Source of the DNA: an uncultured bacterium
Lineage (GTDB): Bacteria; Bacteroidota; Bacteroidia; Bacteroidales; JACABE01
Assembly: GCA_903911455.1 (NCBI GenBank)
Contig: CAIWDQ010000280.1
Location: forward strand, 1-8,064
Direction of reading: 5' to 3'
Length of the DNA: 8,064 nt
Shown: positions 5,955 to 8,064 of the stretch, in pieces
Layout of the letters: the number at the start of each line of letters is the position of its first letter
Numbering within the stretch: position 1 is the stretch's first letter
Made by a program: the position numbers and the translations under genes
Notes under the pieces: generated by a model
What the model saw: the letters and a program-made list of their open reading frames with translations, nothing else
What the model was told of the DNA's origin: nothing
Databases searched by the model: none

Positions 5955-7044
5955 AGTATGTCATTTCACATCAGTGCATCCCGAAAAAGATATACGTATC
6001 TTTTATAAGGAATGTATAGCGTTGGCTAATGCCGGCTTTGAGGTTTATCTGGTTTCAACCGGTACTTTAAATAATAAAGAGCAAGGTGTTAATTTCATAT
6101 CTGTTAAGAAGGATACTTCATCTAGGTTTTCAAGACTCTTTAAGACCCGAAAGGAGGTTTATAAAGCAGCTTTAAATGTAAATGCTGACATTTATCATTT
6201 CCACGATTCGGAGCTTTTACCTTATGGTGTTAAGTTAAAAAGGAAAGGTAAAGTAGTAGTGTATGATGCACATGAAGACTTACCTCGTCAGATACTTAGC
6301 AAGCATTATATTCCGGTTTACTTAAGGAAGTTTGTTTCCTATTTAGTTGAAAAGATTGAGAATTATTATTCATCTAAACTTTCAGGGATTATTGGAGCTA
6401 CTCCTGTAATTGAAAGTCGTTTTAAAAAAATTAATCCAAATACAATAAGCATTTGTAATTATCCTTCACTATCTGAATTCAATCAACCAATTGATTGGGA
6501 GCATAAGAAAGAAGAAATTTGTTATATAGGAGGGATATTTAATGTAAGAGGTGGTACAGAAATGATAAACTTACTTCCTCTAATTAATGCAAGGCTAAAT
6601 TTAGCTGGTATATATTCGCCAGAAAGCTATAAAGAAGAACTGAAAAAGTTATCAGGCTGGGATAAAGTAAATGATTATGGGTTTGTTAACAGAGATGAAA
6701 TAAAGAAGATTCTTGATCGTTCTATTTTAGGATTAATGCTTTTGCATCCTTTAAGAAGTTATATTGATTCGCTTCCAATTAAGTTATTTGAATACATGGC
6801 AGCAGGAATACCTGTAATTGCATCAGACTTTCCTCTTTGGAAAGCAATAATTAATGAAGGTCCTTGTGGCTTTTGTGTTGATCCTTTTGATTTAGATAAG
6901 ATAGCAGAAGAGATTAATAAGCTGCTTGTTAATAAAGATTATGCTGAGCAATTAGGTAAGAATGGAAGACGATTAATTGAAGAGAAATACAATTGGGAAG
7001 TTGAGCAGCAGAAGTTGATTAATTTTTATAAGAATCAAAATTAA
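5938..7044 (+). CDS. Glycosyltransferase, GT4-like (GT-B fold)
   Basis: A 368-residue cytoplasmic or membrane-peripheral enzyme that should move a sugar from a nucleotide donor to a lipid-linked glycan in surface-polysaccharide assembly. The N-terminal acceptor half opens with the beta strand IKVCHFTSVHP (5-15) and has YHFHDSELLP (86-95) and VVYDAHEDLPRQ (107-118), a pattern common in Bacteroidota polysaccharide transferases. The donor half starts near 190 (EEICYIGGIFNVRGG, 192-206) and ends with LPIKLFEYMAAGIPVIASDF (279-298), the E-rich nucleotide-sugar motif of GT4 enzymes, with Glu285 as the conserved acid. There are no transmembrane helices or signal peptide. It overlaps asnB by 17 bases; I take ATG 5938, since the protein then begins as related ones do, rather than TTG 5914, which would add eight residues. 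Donor, acceptor and linkage cannot be told. Confidence 0.88.
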   Translation: MSAPIKVCHFTSVHPEKDIRIFYKECIALANAGFEVYLVSTGTLNNKEQGVNFISVKKDTSSRFSRLFKTRKEVYKAALNVNADIYHFHDSELLPYGVKLKRKGKVVVYDAHEDLPRQILSKHYIPVYLRKFVSYLVEKIENYYSSKLSGIIGATPVIESRFKKINPNTISICNYPSLSEFNQPIDWEHKKEEICYIGGIFNVRGGTEMINLLPLINARLNLAGIYSPESYKEELKKLSGWDKVNDYGFVNRDEIKKILDRSILGLMLLHPLRSYIDSLPIKLFEYMAAGIPVIASDFPLWKAIINEGPCGFCVDPFDLDKIAEEINKLLVNKDYAEQLGKNGRRLIEEKYNWEVEQQKLINFYKNQN

Positions 7045-7056
7045 TATTATTTAGCA

Positions 7057-8064
7057 TTGAAAATAGTTATACTTACACAATATTTTCCTCCTGAAGTAGG
7101 AGCACCTCAAAATAGATTGTTTGAGCTAGCTGTTCGTTTGAAGAAGAAAGGAGCTGAAGTAACTGTTTTTACTGCAATGCCTAACTATCCTCAAATGGAG
7201 GTACATAAAGAGTATAGATATAAGATTTATCATAAAGAAGTAATTGAGGGTATTACTGTTCATAGATCCTGGATATATGTTTCGAAAAAGAAGAATATTG
7301 TGTTACGATTGCTTAATTATTTCTCTTTTGTAATTACTTCCTTCCTTTTTGGTATTTTTAAGCTAAAAAGATCGGATTACTTATTGTGTGAGTCACCACC
7401 TTTGTTTCTTGGGATGAGTGCTTACTTATTATCAAGGTTTAAAAGGGCAAAGTTAATATTTAATGTTTCAGATTTGTGGCCGGAGAGTGCTGAGAAGCTG
7501 GGATTAATCTCTAATAAGTTTCTATTAAAGTTAACAACATTATTAGAAGAGTTTCTTTACAGGAAATCAAAGCTTATAACAGGGCAAACACAAGGTATAG
7601 TTAGGAATATTTCTGATCGTTTCCCGAATAAGAAAGTTTATTGGTTGAAAAATGGTGTTGATATTGATATTTATAATGCTGATAAGATTCAATCATCATG
7701 GAGAGAAGAAAATGGGTTTAATAATGATGATTTTATAGCTCTTTATGGAGGTATATTAGGGTTTGCGCAGGGCTTGGAAACTTTGTTGTATGCAGCTGAA
7801 TTTTTGAAGGATAATAACAAAATTAAGTTTGTTTTTATTGGAAGCGGTCCTGTAAAAGATGATTTACTTAAGATAAAAGAAGAGAAAGCATTGAAGAATG
7901 TTTTTTTCTTTGATACAGTTAAGAAGAATGAATACCCTAAAGTTTTAAAAGCAATTGATATAGCTATTATTCCTTTAAAGAAATTAGATCTTTTTAAAGG
8001 TGCAATTCCTTCTAAGATATTTGAAGTACTTGCAATGAAGAAAGCAATACTTCTGGGTGTTGAA
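7057..8064 (+). CDS. WbuB-like GT4 glycosyltransferase (3' end beyond window)
   Basis: The first 336 codons of a GT4 enzyme run open to the window edge. It opens LKIVILTQYFPPEVGAPQNR (1-20), followed by TAMPNYP (39-45), CESPPLFLG (111-119), NVSDLWPESAEKLGL (136-150), WLKNGVD (196-202), ALYGGILGFAQGLE (228-241), FIGSGP (260-265) and PSKIFEVLAMKKAIL (318-332), where Glu323 belongs to the nucleotide-sugar EX7E-type motif. This order matches the WbuB/WcaI-type subgroup of O-antigen and exopolysaccharide transferases; WbuB itself moves an N-acetyl-fucosamine, but the sugar here is unknown. The start must be TTG at 7057: the only other in-frame codons after the previous gene's stop (7042-7044, same frame) are TAT TAT TTA GCA, and the TTG gives the family N-terminus. 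The 12-base gap implies one operon. About 60-70 C-terminal residues are outside the window. Confidence 0.88.
   Translation, partial: MKIVILTQYFPPEVGAPQNRLFELAVRLKKKGAEVTVFTAMPNYPQMEVHKEYRYKIYHKEVIEGITVHRSWIYVSKKKNIVLRLLNYFSFVITSFLFGIFKLKRSDYLLCESPPLFLGMSAYLLSRFKRAKLIFNVSDLWPESAEKLGLISNKFLLKLTTLLEEFLYRKSKLITGQTQGIVRNISDRFPNKKVYWLKNGVDIDIYNADKIQSSWREENGFNNDDFIALYGGILGFAQGLETLLYAAEFLKDNNKIKFVFIGSGPVKDDLLKIKEEKALKNVFFFDTVKKNEYPKVLKAIDIAIIPLKKLDLFKGAIPSKIFEVLAMKKAILLGVE

Overview
The window is AT-rich bacterial DNA that I assign to the Bacteroidota. The evidence is the TAnnTTTG promoter elements at three intergenic sites, Bacteroidota-like protein sequences (UvrB, a secreted GH29 fucosidase, WbuB-type glycosyltransferase), a fragment of the Ig-like repeats found in giant surface adhesins of this phylum, and weak or absent Shine-Dalgarno sequences at most starts. 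The order within the phylum is not resolved; a Bacteroidales-like source is my guess.

Left part (1-3462). Two genes run on the minus strand. A secreted alpha-L-fucosidase (2119-3462) is followed after 21 bases by uvrB (88-2097, TTG start), and the two could share a transcript. The far left edge is abnormal. About 124 bases of an Ig-like repeat coding sequence on the plus strand collide tail-to-tail with the 3' end of uvrB. UvrB loses its normal last residues and ends in eleven residues read from the antisense of the repeat. This is either an assembly chimera or a genuine rearrangement breakpoint.

Middle (3463-4148). This divergent intergenic region is very AT-rich. It holds a promoter for the fucosidase (minus), a 20-bp perfect palindrome, and a 21-bp tandem repeat array of about ten units with its own promoter-like element and an 80-codon open frame. 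The asnB promoter follows (plus). In the array a 12-base core is repeated nine times without a mismatch, separated by 9-base segments of only four types. It is the least explained element of the window and the best candidate for something undescribed, either as a small heptad-repeat protein or as a phased DNA array.

Right part (4149-8064). Three plus-strand genes form a tight operon that looks like the start or interior of a surface-polysaccharide cluster: an AsnB-family amidotransferase (601 aa), a GT4-like glycosyltransferase overlapping it by 17 bases, and a second GT4 enzyme of the WbuB type, TTG-started and cut by the window end. In this setting the AsnB-like protein may amidate a sugar acid rather than make free asparagine. 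The two transferases would add sugars to a lipid-linked glycan at the inner face of the membrane.
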